Positions 36,201-43,564 are shown, counted from the stretch's first letter. The stretch: 54,486 bases of DNA from Tannerella sp. (GCF_030528505.1 NZ_JAUMYS010000009.1:1-54486); one strand, 5' to 3'. Program-made: numbers and translations. Notes: generated from the sequence alone by a model not told the origin.

Positions 36201-36574
36201 AGAATCATCAGGTCGAGGCGGAAAAATACGCTCAAAATCCCCCATATCTTACCCGCTACATATTCGGCATTGCTGAGCGGATGAACATAAAACACCTCCG
36301 AAGTGTCGAGCTTTTTGTCCGACTTGAGAAACTCGGACGACAAAAAGACGGCGATCACCGCCTGCCCGGTATTCAGGAACAGCAGATTCACGTACGGGAT
36401 ATTGGAAGGTAGCGACTGCATCAGCCAGTAGCCGTCGTCGCTAACTAAAGCCGCAAAATTGAACACTGCCAGAATCAACACGGCAAGCACCAAGAAGACA
36501 CGATAGAACCACGTACGGAGCAACAGCTTGCGTTCGTACTTGGCGACAGACCGTATATTATTCCATACCGACAT
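33215..36574 (-). CDS. ABC-2 permease fused to degenerate M1-peptidase-like and golvesin-C-like domains
   Basis: A 1119-residue protein. Residues 1 to about 275 hold six or seven hydrophobic helices of ABC-2 permease type, including the DKKLDTSEVFYVHPLSNAEY loop typical of these permeases. From about 285 the chain is soluble and should lie outside the inner membrane. Residues about 300-730 follow the layout of an M1 aminopeptidase (VFYETDFPSPSLSLVVGDY-like beta domain, then FRRFSLVEVPVQFYSYPRAW and MVFFPEKGCLF where active enzymes have the GAMEN region), but there is no HEXXH zinc motif; the nearest match is H644-SFM-H648, with serine for the catalytic glutamate. After beta-rich segments and a glycine run (1050-1055), residues 1057-1119 resemble a golvesin-C-like domain (WSLLGTYYFNRDTVRVVLTN and ADAVKIV). 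The partner ATPase is encoded 47 bases upstream. A role as a binding or scaffold module on the transporter is inferred, not shown. Confidence 0.78.
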   Translation of the reverse strand: MSVWNNIRSVAKYERKLLLRTWFYRVFLVLAVLILAVFNFAALVSDDGYWLMQSLPSNIPYVNLLFLNTGQAVIAVFLSSEFLKSDKKLDTSEVFYVHPLSNAEYVAGKIWGILSVFFRLDLMILAMVLLFNFASGVALDWAAYLTYFFLICIPTLVYILGLSIFLMLVLKNQAVTFVLLLGYIGLTLFYVGDRFYYVFDYMTYNLPLVKSSVVGFTNGQALMIHRAVYLLLGLGFICLSVFLFRRLPNTKYGRFRWLALGCCFFLGGIAAAYRHVDSVREEGRLRQHYIALNNEYVHAPKMLVDRYDITLTQQPSTITAEVSMSGVAAARGSVFTFSLNPGLTVREVEVAGRPLAFERKSQIVLVDLGREHAEGDSLSIVMKYEGRIDDRFCYLDIPPDILQHDYGDGMLRIDKKYSFQERDYLLFTPEAYWYPRPGTSYSSLSTDGQQTYFSRFRLTVRTTDGLQALSQGTRQQPSPTALDTAAFSSDREKDQVFVYETDFPSPSLSLVVGDYEQKSLVVDSTEYSIWHLRGHGDFTTPFDSIMDTIPSQIREFRQSIERDYALDYSFRRFSLVEVPVQFYSYPRAWTQAQEKVQPEMVFFPEKGCLFNEADVARRVKREKKWARWDGREITDKEAAIRTFHSFMHLFRRTESDFNWSFDRGAANVSAEVNPYLLFPQLYNFRYNVFSSEWSAANRMIELYLQDKSEENDWVREMNGISHKEKANLLMEQRPLKELLADTELRNLVDDVLSLKASSLFAPAEIDMGYRACRDSLRAILQRNKFTNLRFEHLLDTLGTMAGKDLRAPLGAWQRPTPLPVYIVGTPRIVHVTNRDKETYIMTLQITNTSDYEGTIRIETEAGGRSDLYDPRTKRTLSFAPHQTKRIVTHWDEAPRRIRVHTLVSANLPALIDLPVGNIQREQNRTIEQEGDFVLPLLSDDTSGEVIVDNEDSLLFALSKPEVFGLLPRWLDKDNDQSFRYSGVSQWRAPLQWTLTTNDKYYGAHIRSAYVVKSGSGNQTATWSIPVPHAGQYDLYYYVYKPQELREGGRGGGGGGRTEYRFKVCYDHDEEEAYIDLARSEDGWSLLGTYYFNRDTVRVVLTNDTKLRIVTADAVKIVGK

Positions 36575-36621
36575 ATTGATTCGTGTTCTATGAATGGTTA
36601 ATTTGTGTTTCTTCGGTTAAA

Positions 36622-37518
36622 TCAATCGTTCATCCACCGATTCAACTTGTTCTCCATATAATATACGTAAGCATGCTCCAAATTGGGAGGATACGGCTCG
36701 GCATCATACCCTTCGATCTCGTCGGCTACTACCTGTACTTCCCACCCCGTACCGGACGGAATGGTCGATATCACAGGGTATTTCGCATCGACAACGGGCA
36801 TCTCATCACTGCTGATATGCATCCGCCACACCTTCCCCTCGGCTTCTTGCAGCATTTCCCGGGGCGATCCGAAAAACGCCACCTCGCCTTTGTTCATCAG
36901 CGCCATACAGTTGCATGTACTCGATATGTCGCCGACGATATGGGTCGACAAAATGATCGTCACGTCCTGCTTGCCCACTTCGGCCAGCAGATTACGGAAA
37001 CGAATGCGCTCCTCGGGATCCAATCCTGTGGTCGGTTCATCGACGATGATCAGTCTGGGGCGATGTATCAACGCCTGCGCAATGCCCAGCCGACGTTTCA
37101 TACCGCCGGACAGTTTATTGGCATAACGCTCCCTGACATCGAACAGCCCGACGCTCTCCAGCATGGCATCGACGGCTTGCCGGCGCTCCCGCCGGCTGTT
37201 CATCCCCGACAGACGAGCCGCATAGTCAAGGAACTCATGCGTCTTGTATTTCGCAAAGAAACGGAAGTCTTGCGGCAGATAACCGAGAATCCGGCGTACT
37301 TCCCGGCGCTGCTTACGCAAGTCGTAACCGAACACATTCACCTCGCCCGACGTAGGCTCCATCAGCGCCACGAGGATACGCATCAGCGTCGATTTGCCGG
37401 CCCCGTTAGGCCCCAGCAGACCGAACATGCCCGTCGGTATATCCATGTTGACGTCTTTCAAGGCATGGGTACCGTTCGGATAACGTTTGTTTAGCGAACG
37501 TATCGATATGTTGTTCAT
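36622..37518 (-). CDS. ABC transporter ATP-binding protein
   Basis: A 298-residue ATPase of the ABC-2/drug-export (CcmA) class. Walker A GPNGAGKST is at 36-44, the Q-loop LPQDF at 81-85, signature LSGGM at 136-140, Walker B LIIVDEP at 156-162 and the H-loop histidine is His193. The C-terminal extension of about 85 residues (EGKVWRMHISSDEMPVVDAK) is shared in style with the ATPase end of the RND-ABC fusion, pointing to duplication within the operon. It is the first gene of the export operon and the likely motor of the permease encoded next. Confidence 0.92.
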   Translation of the reverse strand: MNNISIRSLNKRYPNGTHALKDVNMDIPTGMFGLLGPNGAGKSTLMRILVALMEPTSGEVNVFGYDLRKQRREVRRILGYLPQDFRFFAKYKTHEFLDYAARLSGMNSRRERRQAVDAMLESVGLFDVRERYANKLSGGMKRRLGIAQALIHRPRLIIVDEPTTGLDPEERIRFRNLLAEVGKQDVTIILSTHIVGDISSTCNCMALMNKGEVAFFGSPREMLQEAEGKVWRMHISSDEMPVVDAKYPVISTIPSGTGWEVQVVADEIEGYDAEPYPPNLEHAYVYYMENKLNRWMND

Positions 37519-37586
37519 CTGTCTTTACCGGTTATCGTCTCCTATAACGCTGTTTTCACTTATCTTATTGTCTCGGAAAGCACCTT

Positions 37587-37645
37587 CGCCTTTCCCTTAC
37601 CTGTAGAGGACGCTTTCCCTTATGTGCAAAGCCGTCCTTTCCTTA
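37587..37645. repeat. Three tandem direct repeats upstream of export operon
   Basis: The unit CGCCTTTCCCTTA (37587-37599) recurs as CGCTTTCCCTTA (37611-37622) and CGTCCTTTCCTTAG (37633-37645), spaced 22-24 bases apart, about two helix turns. The array lies 70-130 bases before the start codon of the first export gene and after manA. Read on the minus strand the unit is TAAGGGAAAGCG-like. Regular spacing suggests binding sites for an activator or repressor; the binding protein is unknown. Confidence 0.5.
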
Positions 37646-37663
37646 GGCAACGGTTGCGCTCGT

Positions 37664-38635
37664 TTACGCGATATAGGTTTCCAGCAATTTGGCCTGCGGA
37701 GCGGGCTTTAGGGTAACCGATTGTGTGGTTGCGGGAAAGAGCACGGTCTGTCCCTGCGAAAGAGTCAGTTCGTTGCCGTTATCGTCACGCAGTTCGACCG
37801 AACCGGCCATGCAGATATAAACGACAAACGAATCGAGCGTGGCATAGTCGCGTGTCATAGGCGTTTGCGTTTCCAGCAAACGGGTGGTGAAGTACGGGCA
37901 TTGCACCAACTCGACGGCAGCGCCGGGCTCCGGCGTATAATGCGTCCGATAGTCGGATTGCAGCGTATAGTCGATCGCGTCTTTGGCCAGCTCGGTGTGC
38001 AATTCGCGTCCTTTGCCCTCGGCATCTTTGCGGTTATAGTCGTAGATGCGGTAGGTGATATTGCTGGTTTGCTGGATCTCGGCGATGAAGCATCCGGCGC
38101 CGATGGCATGCACGCGTCCGGCAGGCAGGAAGAAGACGTCGCCCGCAGTCACGTCGTAACGTTGGAGCACCTCCATGATGCTGTTGTCTTCGACACGTCG
38201 CACATATTCATTCGCATCGACCGGTTGCGAGAAGCCACAATACAGGGAGGCGTCCGGCGCGGCCTTAATCACATACCACATCTCCGTTTTCCCGAACGAC
38301 TGATGACGTTTTTGGGCCAGTGTATCGTCCGGGTGTACCTGAATGGAGAGATCGTCCCGCGCATCGATAAACTTGATGAGCAGCGGAAAGCGTGTGCCAA
38401 ACCGCTTTATTACGTGACTGCCCAGCAGACTTTCGCCATACTCGCGAATCAATTCGTCGATGGTTTTTCCTTTGTCGGCGCCATTCGCTACAACGGAAAA
38501 ATCACCGTCAACATGCGACAGTTCCCAACTCTCCCCTATCTTTTCCTGCGTAGGAGCCATGCCTTTGAACGGACGGATATCGGTCCCTCCCCAGATGATT
38601 TCTTTTAAAATCGGTTGAAATAAATATGGATACAT
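37664..38635 (-). CDS. manA: Mannose-6-phosphate isomerase, class I
   Basis: This zinc enzyme interconverts mannose 6-phosphate and fructose 6-phosphate, feeding mannose into glycolysis or GDP-sugar synthesis. The 323-residue protein has the metal ligands in order: Gln99 and His101 (DLSIQVHPDD), Glu118 (GKTEMWYVI) and His176 (PAGRVHAIG). The short length without the fungal-type insert fits the bacterial ManA branch. It starts at ATG 38635, 84 bases after the small lipoprotein gene, with a GC-rich hairpin between, so it may have its own expression control. Confidence 0.93.
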   Translation of the reverse strand: MYPYLFQPILKEIIWGGTDIRPFKGMAPTQEKIGESWELSHVDGDFSVVANGADKGKTIDELIREYGESLLGSHVIKRFGTRFPLLIKFIDARDDLSIQVHPDDTLAQKRHQSFGKTEMWYVIKAAPDASLYCGFSQPVDANEYVRRVEDNSIMEVLQRYDVTAGDVFFLPAGRVHAIGAGCFIAEIQQTSNITYRIYDYNRKDAEGKGRELHTELAKDAIDYTLQSDYRTHYTPEPGAAVELVQCPYFTTRLLETQTPMTRDYATLDSFVVYICMAGSVELRDDNGNELTLSQGQTVLFPATTQSVTLKPAPQAKLLETYIA

Positions 38636-38678
38636 TGTTTTGTTTGTTGTTTGATTGTTCTGTTTATTTGTTTATCTC

Positions 38679-38710
38679 CCTCCTTCGACAGCTTCCACCC
38701 CCGAAGGAGG
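38679..38710. repeat. Perfect inverted repeat between lipoprotein gene and manA
   Basis: CCTCCTTCG (38679-38687) and CGAAGGAGG (38702-38710) are perfect nine-base complements with a 14-base loop. Neither strand shows a following T-run, so it is not a typical intrinsic terminator. It may be a REP-like intergenic palindrome or an RNA hairpin that affects manA translation or message ends. Confidence 0.55.
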
Positions 38711-38719
38711 AATGCTAAT

Positions 38720-39310
38720 CTACTTTTTCAGCCAACGGAATGATTCAATATGGATTCCTCTAAAACAGTCGTCTGTGCACGTATTCGGCACATACCCGCA
38801 CAGTTTCAAAACGCCCTCGGTATCTGTTTCAAAATACAGCGTGTTCTGTTTTCTGTCTACCATCAAATACTTTCCGTATACTTCATAAAGTTCGTCCATC
38901 GTCAACGGCTTGTCCCCCTGCTCGTGTGTTCCGATATCGTTGACGGATTCGGTGTAGACGCATGTGGTGTCGCAGAGAAGACCTCCTTCCTTTTTGTAAC
39001 GGAAAGAGCCGTCTGCATTCTGCAACGGAACCACTTTATAGAAGCTGCGCGCCGTAACCGCTCCGTTTTCCACTTGTATATCCGTATAGCTCGACCATCC
39101 CGTCCACGAAGAACGGCATACTCGATAAACATACGAATTCCCTTTCGCTTTCTTCAAGTCAGCCCACTTGCTACGGCTGTTCTGATACGCGTTTCTTTCT
39201 GCAAACTCGTCACTCCCGCAACCGGATAGCCCGATAACGGCCAACAAGCAAACGAGGCCTAATAAATCTTTTGTTTTCATTGATCGTACATGTTTAAGTA
39301 AATTATTCAT
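38720..39310 (-). CDS. Small predicted lipoprotein of unknown function
   Basis: I do not recognise the family with confidence. The 196-residue protein has a clear lipoprotein signal (MKTKDLLGLVCLLAVIGLSGC; Cys31 from ATG 39310, or Cys21 from ATG 39280, which gives the neater signal peptide). The mature part begins with a charged helix (SDEFAERNAYQNSRSKWADL), then a beta-rich region YVYRVCRSSWTGWSSYTDIQ, with scattered cysteines that could pair, and ends FRGIHIESFRWLKK. The layout is reminiscent of DUF6174-type secreted proteins, but this is only an impression. It lies 16 bases after the glgB stop, so it is probably co-transcribed with it. Confidence 0.65.
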   Translation of the reverse strand: MNNLLKHVRSMKTKDLLGLVCLLAVIGLSGCGSDEFAERNAYQNSRSKWADLKKAKGNSYVYRVCRSSWTGWSSYTDIQVENGAVTARSFYKVVPLQNADGSFRYKKEGGLLCDTTCVYTESVNDIGTHEQGDKPLTMDELYEVYGKYLMVDRKQNTLYFETDTEGVLKLCGYVPNTCTDDCFRGIHIESFRWLKK

Positions 39311-39326
39311 CTCTTTTTACATGACG

Positions 39327-41420
39327 TTATTCTTTCCCTTTTCGTGGCGTCGTTTTTTTCTGTACCCGTCTTTTCGCCATCTCTCCTTGTTCGACCGATA
39401 ATGAGCGAAGTTCAGGCAGCCGTTTCAATACCATAGCGGTGCGTGCCGGGAGATACAGTTTCAGCCAGCCTTTATATTCCTTCTCATAGAGCGGATCGTA
39501 CTGCGTCAGATGTTCGACGGTATCGTCCGTCAGCCCGTTCCCTCCGAAGCGGAAGTCATCCGTGTTCAACACCGTACGATAGCTGCCCGGAGGAGTCAGG
39601 AGCCCATAATCGGTAAACGACTGCGCAGGACTGAAGTTGAAGACAAACACGTAATCTCCACGCATGTAGGCCAGCACCTGATCGCCGTCGTTATCCCACA
39701 CCTTCTGCACGGGCAGCGCTTGAAAATCTTTTACACTGCGGATTAACGCAAGCATCTCACGGTCAAAGTCGCCCAAGAAGCGATATTTCAGGTTCGGATC
39801 ATCGACCAGACTCCACTGTCGGCGAGCATACTTGTACGACCAGCCGTTGCCTTCGCGCGGGAAATCGATCCATTCGGGATGTCCGAACTCGTTACCCATA
39901 AAATTCAGATAGCCGCCGTTGATGGTCGTGGCCGTCACGAGCCGGATCATTTTATGAAGCGCCAGTCCGCGCTCGACCATAAAGTGCCGGTCGTCCGCCT
40001 GCATGTGCCAATACATATCGGCATCGATCAATCTGAATATAATCGTCTTATCACCCACAAGCGCCTGATCGTGACTCTCGGCATAGCTGATGGTCTTCTC
40101 ATCGGCCCGCCGGTTCGTGGTCTCCCACCAGATGGCCGAAGGATGCCAGTCTTCGTCTTTTTTCTCTTTCAGTATTTTGATCCAGAAGTCCGGAATATTC
40201 ATCGCCATGCGGTAATCGAATCCATAGCCGCCTTCAGCTACTTTAACGGCCAGCCCCGGCATACCGCTGACTTCCTCCGCAATCGTCACGGCATGCGGAT
40301 TGACCTCGTGTATCAGTTTGTTCGCTAACGTCAGGTATGTTATCGCGTCATCATCCTGATGACCGTTGTAATAGTCGCCGTAGCTTAAGAAATCCTCACC
40401 CAGCCCGTGGCTGTAATAAAGCATCGACGTAACGCCGTCGAAACGAAAACCATCGAAACGGTATTCATCCAGCCAGTATTTGCAGTTCGACAGCAGGAAA
40501 TGCAAGACCTCATCCTTCCCGTAATCGAAGCAGAGGGAGTCCCATGCCTGATGCTCGCGCCGGGCGCCGGTATGGAAGTACTGATGATACGAACCGTCGA
40601 ACCGTCCGAGCCCTTCCGTTTCATTTTTCACGGCATGACTGTGCACGATATCCATGATCACCGTCAGCCCCATCCGATGAGCATCATCGATAAGATGTTT
40701 CAACTCGTCGGGCGTACCGAACCGCGATGAAGGAGCGAAGAAATTGCTCACATGATACCCGAACGATCCGTAATACGGATGCTCCTGTATAGCCATGATC
40801 TGAATGGCATTATAGCTATCCTTTACGATACGCGGCAGAACGTGTGTGCGAAACTCTTCGTATGTACCGATCTTCTCCTCTTCCGAAGCCATACCGATAT
40901 GACATTCATAAATCAGCAATGGCGATGTGTCCGGCCGAAATGTCTTTACTTCGAATTGATACGGTTCTTCAGGAGCCCAGACTTGCGCCGAGAAGATTTT
41001 GGTCTGCTCATCCTGCACTACCCGGCGGCACCATGCGGGGATACGCTCTCCACAGCCTCCGTTCCACTCGATCAGCAGTTTGTACAAATCTCCGTGATAA
41101 AGCGCAGTGGCCGGTAAAGAGATCTCCCAGTTGCCATTGTCGAGAGGTTGCAGACGATAACTCTCGTTCTTTTCCCAGCCGTTAAATGTTCCTATCAGAT
41201 AGATGGCTGTGGCATTCGGCGCCCATTCACGAAACACCCATCCTTCCGCTGTACGGTGCAATCCGAAATACAGATAGCCCGAAGCGAACTCGGCGAGCGT
41301 TTGTCGGCCACCCTCGGTTAATTGCTTTTCTTTCTCGATAACACGACGATAACGTCCTTCTATGGCATCCGAGTAAGGCTTCAGCCAAAGATCGTTTTGA
41401 ATTAAAGCCAGCTTTTTCAT
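39327..41420 (-). CDS. glgB: 1,4-alpha-glucan (glycogen) branching enzyme
   Basis: GlgB makes alpha-1,6 branches in glycogen. Counting from ATG 41420 (697 residues), an N-terminal CBM48-type domain is at about 55-160 (VFREWAPNATAIYLIGTFNG), followed by the GH13 barrel. Active-site residues are visible: nucleophile Asp328 in GFRFDGVTSM, acid/base Glu in TIAEEVSGMP (382/383), and the transition-state pair His450-Asp451 in YAESHDQA. A C-terminal beta domain and a short Lys/Arg-rich tail follow. The frame opens 11 codons earlier (41453), but family members begin with MKKLALIQND-like sequence, so ATG 41420 is preferred. No other glycogen gene is adjacent. Confidence 0.93.
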   Translation of the reverse strand: MKKLALIQNDLWLKPYSDAIEGRYRRVIEKEKQLTEGGRQTLAEFASGYLYFGLHRTAEGWVFREWAPNATAIYLIGTFNGWEKNESYRLQPLDNGNWEISLPATALYHGDLYKLLIEWNGGCGERIPAWCRRVVQDEQTKIFSAQVWAPEEPYQFEVKTFRPDTSPLLIYECHIGMASEEEKIGTYEEFRTHVLPRIVKDSYNAIQIMAIQEHPYYGSFGYHVSNFFAPSSRFGTPDELKHLIDDAHRMGLTVIMDIVHSHAVKNETEGLGRFDGSYHQYFHTGARREHQAWDSLCFDYGKDEVLHFLLSNCKYWLDEYRFDGFRFDGVTSMLYYSHGLGEDFLSYGDYYNGHQDDDAITYLTLANKLIHEVNPHAVTIAEEVSGMPGLAVKVAEGGYGFDYRMAMNIPDFWIKILKEKKDEDWHPSAIWWETTNRRADEKTISYAESHDQALVGDKTIIFRLIDADMYWHMQADDRHFMVERGLALHKMIRLVTATTINGGYLNFMGNEFGHPEWIDFPREGNGWSYKYARRQWSLVDDPNLKYRFLGDFDREMLALIRSVKDFQALPVQKVWDNDGDQVLAYMRGDYVFVFNFSPAQSFTDYGLLTPPGSYRTVLNTDDFRFGGNGLTDDTVEHLTQYDPLYEKEYKGWLKLYLPARTAMVLKRLPELRSLSVEQGEMAKRRVQKKTTPRKGKE

Positions 41421-41529
41421 CTTCCGTTTATATTCATGTTTACTTCGAATCATATCAGCAGAGAAGAGGGTTGCTTTGGAGTATGTTTCGTTGTCTATCC
41501 GTAAGCATTGCCTATCCTTGCGACCGGTG

Positions 41530-41537
41530 CAAATCTA
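41530..41537 (-). promoter_or_regulatory. Candidate -7 element for glgB
   Basis: The minus strand reads TAGATTTG, matching TAnnTTTG, about 110 bases before ATG 41420. No good -33 box is visible, so confidence is modest. Confidence 0.4.
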
Positions 41538-41838
41538 CATGATAATTTTCAATTCACACACAGCCCTGTAAAAATAAAAGTGAAGACCACTGTCTATACA
41601 TATATATAGAGCCGTTTGCCCAAGCGTTCATCCGTAAGTATTCCTACTTAATTTCACACGCATGAAAATGACCGGTCTTGACGTCTACAAAGATACGATC
41701 TTTTGTGAAAGGAAGTGTCTGAAAATGCAAATTTTCGAAGGCTACTCCTGAAGCATGCAGGAAGAAGAAAACCGGAAGGTGCGGAAAGAAGAAAAGAAAG
41801 GAATTCGATATTTTTCCAGCATTAAATCGTGCAAATAT

Positions 41839-41869
41839 TTTGCAATTACATCTTTTTTCTTTTACTTTG
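41839..41869 (+). promoter_or_regulatory. Promoter of the leu-ilv operon
   Basis: TTTG at 41839-41842 is followed after exactly 19 bases by TTACTTTG at 41862-41869, differing from the Bacteroidota consensus TTTG-N19-TAnnTTTG at a single position. Transcription would start near 41875, about 25 bases before the leader peptide ATG. Confidence 0.65.
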
Positions 41870-41898
41870 CAACCGTTATTAAAATTCGAACAACAATT

Positions 41899-41985
41899 AT
41901 GTACAATAACATTATCGGTATTCTTATTATTTCTATTCAGCTTCTGGAAGGCTCCGGAGGGTGGGATTGGAATATCGGTAACTGA
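41899..41985 (+). CDS. Ile/Leu-rich leader peptide of leu-ilv attenuator
   Basis: A 28-codon reading frame (ATG 41899, TGA 41983-41985) encodes MYNNIIGILIISIQLLEGSG and then GWDWNIGN. Between residues 5 and 16 there are six isoleucine and three leucine codons, with no valine. Its place between a good promoter and an intrinsic terminator just upstream of leuA is that of a leader peptide for ribosome-mediated attenuation: a ribosome waiting for charged tRNA-Ile or tRNA-Leu would favour read-through into the operon. An in-frame extension upstream to 41755 exists but starts before the promoter and is not likely to be used. The two tryptophan codons overlap a possible antiterminator strand and may reflect RNA pairing rather than tryptophan sensing. 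Confidence 0.8.
   Translation: MYNNIIGILIISIQLLEGSGGWDWNIGN
41946..41966 (+). promoter_or_regulatory. Candidate antiterminator strands in the leader RNA
   Basis: GGAAGGCT (41946-41953) can pair over eight bases with AGCCTTTC of the terminator's 5' arm (42012-42019), one pair being G-U. GGTGGGA (41960-41966) can alternatively pair with TCTCACC (42018-42024), again with one G-U. Both pairings would prevent the terminator hairpin from forming. Which is used, and whether ribosome position selects between them, needs structure mapping. Confidence 0.5.
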
Positions 41986-42011
41986 AAAAGATATAAGCAG
42001 CATAAAAAGAT

Positions 42012-42047
42012 AGCCTTTCTCACCAGTGGTGGGAAAGGCTTTTTTTT
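42012..42047 (+). terminator. Attenuator terminator before leuA
   Basis: A 13-base stem (42012-42024 with 42028-42040, one G-U pair) closes a three-base loop and is followed by eight T. It stands 30 bases before the leuA start and 27 bases after the leader-peptide stop, so it must be bypassed for the operon to be read. Confidence 0.85.
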
Positions 42048-42076
42048 AAAACAAAAATGAAGAATATTCTTTAATT

Positions 42077-43564
42077 ATGGAACGGATTTATGTTTTCGAC
42101 ACTACCTTACGCGACGGCGAACAGGTGCCCGGATGTCAGTTGAACACGATAGAGAAAATCGAGGTGGCAAAAAAACTTGAGTTATTGGGTGTCGATGTGA
42201 TCGAAGCGGGATTTCCCGTGTCGAGCCCGGGCGATTTTAACTCGATCGTTGAAATTTCGAAGGCAGTTACCTGGCCGGTCATCTGTGCGCTTACCCGCGC
42301 CGTGGAGAAAGACATCGAGGTGGCCGCCGAATCACTGAAATACGCCAAACGGAAGCGTATCCACACCGGCATCGGCACGTCGGACTCGCACATCAAGCAC
42401 AAATTCAATTCCAACCGCGAGGAGATCGTCGAACGTGCAGTGAAAGCGGTGAAGTATGCCCGCCGTTTTGTGGACGACGTGGAGTTTTACGCCGAGGACG
42501 CCGGCCGTACCGACAACGAATACCTCGCGCGGGTGGTACAGGCGGTGGTGAACGCAGGGGCAACCGTGATCAACATCCCCGACACTACGGGCTACTGTTT
42601 CCCGCACCAGTACGGCGCCAAAATAAAGTACCTCGTCGATCACGTCGATTTGAAAGGGGCCATCCTCTCCACCCATTGCCATCAGGATCTGGGCATGGCT
42701 ACCGCCAACACCCTTGCGGGGGTGCTCAACGGCGCGCGGCAGGTGGAAGTAACTGTGAACGGCATCGGCGAACGCGCCGGAAACACCTCGCTCGAAGAGG
42801 TGGTGATGGCACTCAAAAGCCATAAAGAGCTGGGATTCGAGACGAACATCAATACGACCAAGATTTATTCGACGAGCCGCCTTGTCTCGGCTCTGATGAA
42901 CATGCCGGTACAGCCCAACAAGGCGATTGTGGGGCGGAACGCTTTCGCACACTCGTCGGGCATCCATCAGGACGGCGTGCTCAAAAATACGGATACCTAC
43001 GAAATTATCGACCCCAAAGAGGTAGGCATCGACGACAACGCCATCGTCCTGACGGCAAGAAGCGGCCGGGCAGCGTTGAAAAACCGCCTGAGCCTGCTGG
43101 GCGTCAACCTCGATAACGGCAAACTTGACGACGTGTACCAGAAGTTCCTCGCGCTGGCCGACCGGAAAAAAGACATCAAAGACGAAGACGTGCTGGCGCT
43201 GGTCGGCAAAGAATCGAGAACGAGTCGCATCAAGATCGACTACCTGCAAGTTACTTGCGGCATAGGGCTGCGCCATGTGGCGAGCATCGGGTTGAACATC
43301 GCCGGCGAACACTTCGAGGCCTCTGCCACCGGGAACGGCCCGGTCGATGCGGCTATCAAAGCGGTTAAAAAGGTTATCAGCCGCGAAACGGTGATTCAGG
43401 AGTTCCTGATTCAGGCCATCAACCGCGGAAGCGACGACGTAGGAAAAGTGCACATGCAGGTAGCACACAATGGCATGCTGTACTACGGCTTTTCGGCCAA
43501 TACCGACATCGTTTCGGCATCGGTCGAAGCCTTTATCGATGCGGTGAACAAGTTCGTGGAATAG
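42077..43564 (+). CDS. leuA: 2-Isopropylmalate synthase
   Basis: LeuA condenses acetyl-CoA with 2-ketoisovalerate, the first committed step to leucine. The 495-residue protein has the HMGL-type barrel with [17 protein letters not shown] (Arg12, Asp13 in the active site), the metal-binding [15 protein letters not shown], the [20 protein letters not shown] motif, and a C-terminal LeuA allosteric dimer domain (residues about 380-495) for leucine feedback. ATG 42077 gives the normal start. It is the first structural gene after the attenuator. Confidence 0.94.
   Translation: MERIYVFDTTLRDGEQVPGCQLNTIEKIEVAKKLELLGVDVIEAGFPVSSPGDFNSIVEISKAVTWPVICALTRAVEKDIEVAAESLKYAKRKRIHTGIGTSDSHIKHKFNSNREEIVERAVKAVKYARRFVDDVEFYAEDAGRTDNEYLARVVQAVVNAGATVINIPDTTGYCFPHQYGAKIKYLVDHVDLKGAILSTHCHQDLGMATANTLAGVLNGARQVEVTVNGIGERAGNTSLEEVVMALKSHKELGFETNINTTKIYSTSRLVSALMNMPVQPNKAIVGRNAFAHSSGIHQDGVLKNTDTYEIIDPKEVGIDDNAIVLTARSGRAALKNRLSLLGVNLDNGKLDDVYQKFLALADRKKDIKDEDVLALVGKESRTSRIKIDYLQVTCGIGLRHVASIGLNIAGEHFEASATGNGPVDAAIKAVKKVISRETVIQEFLIQAINRGSDDVGKVHMQVAHNGMLYYGFSANTDIVSASVEAFIDAVNKFVE

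Noticed and set aside
33215-36574. Reading the large permease as an active M1 aminopeptidase
   Set aside because: No HEXXH motif or GAMEN-type substrate motif is present, so active peptidase is not supported.
41599-41613. AT-rich near-palindrome (CTATACATATATATAG type) before the leader region
   Set aside because: Low-complexity sequence with no link to a gene start or known site; not distinguishable from chance.
41644-42003. Minus-strand open frame of 119 codons across the leader region
   Set aside because: It is antisense to the promoter and leader peptide and resembles no family; the attenuator reading explains the sequence better.
42332-43468. Minus-strand open frame of 378 codons opposite leuA
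   Set aside because: Shadow of leuA; the leuA frame has all family motifs.
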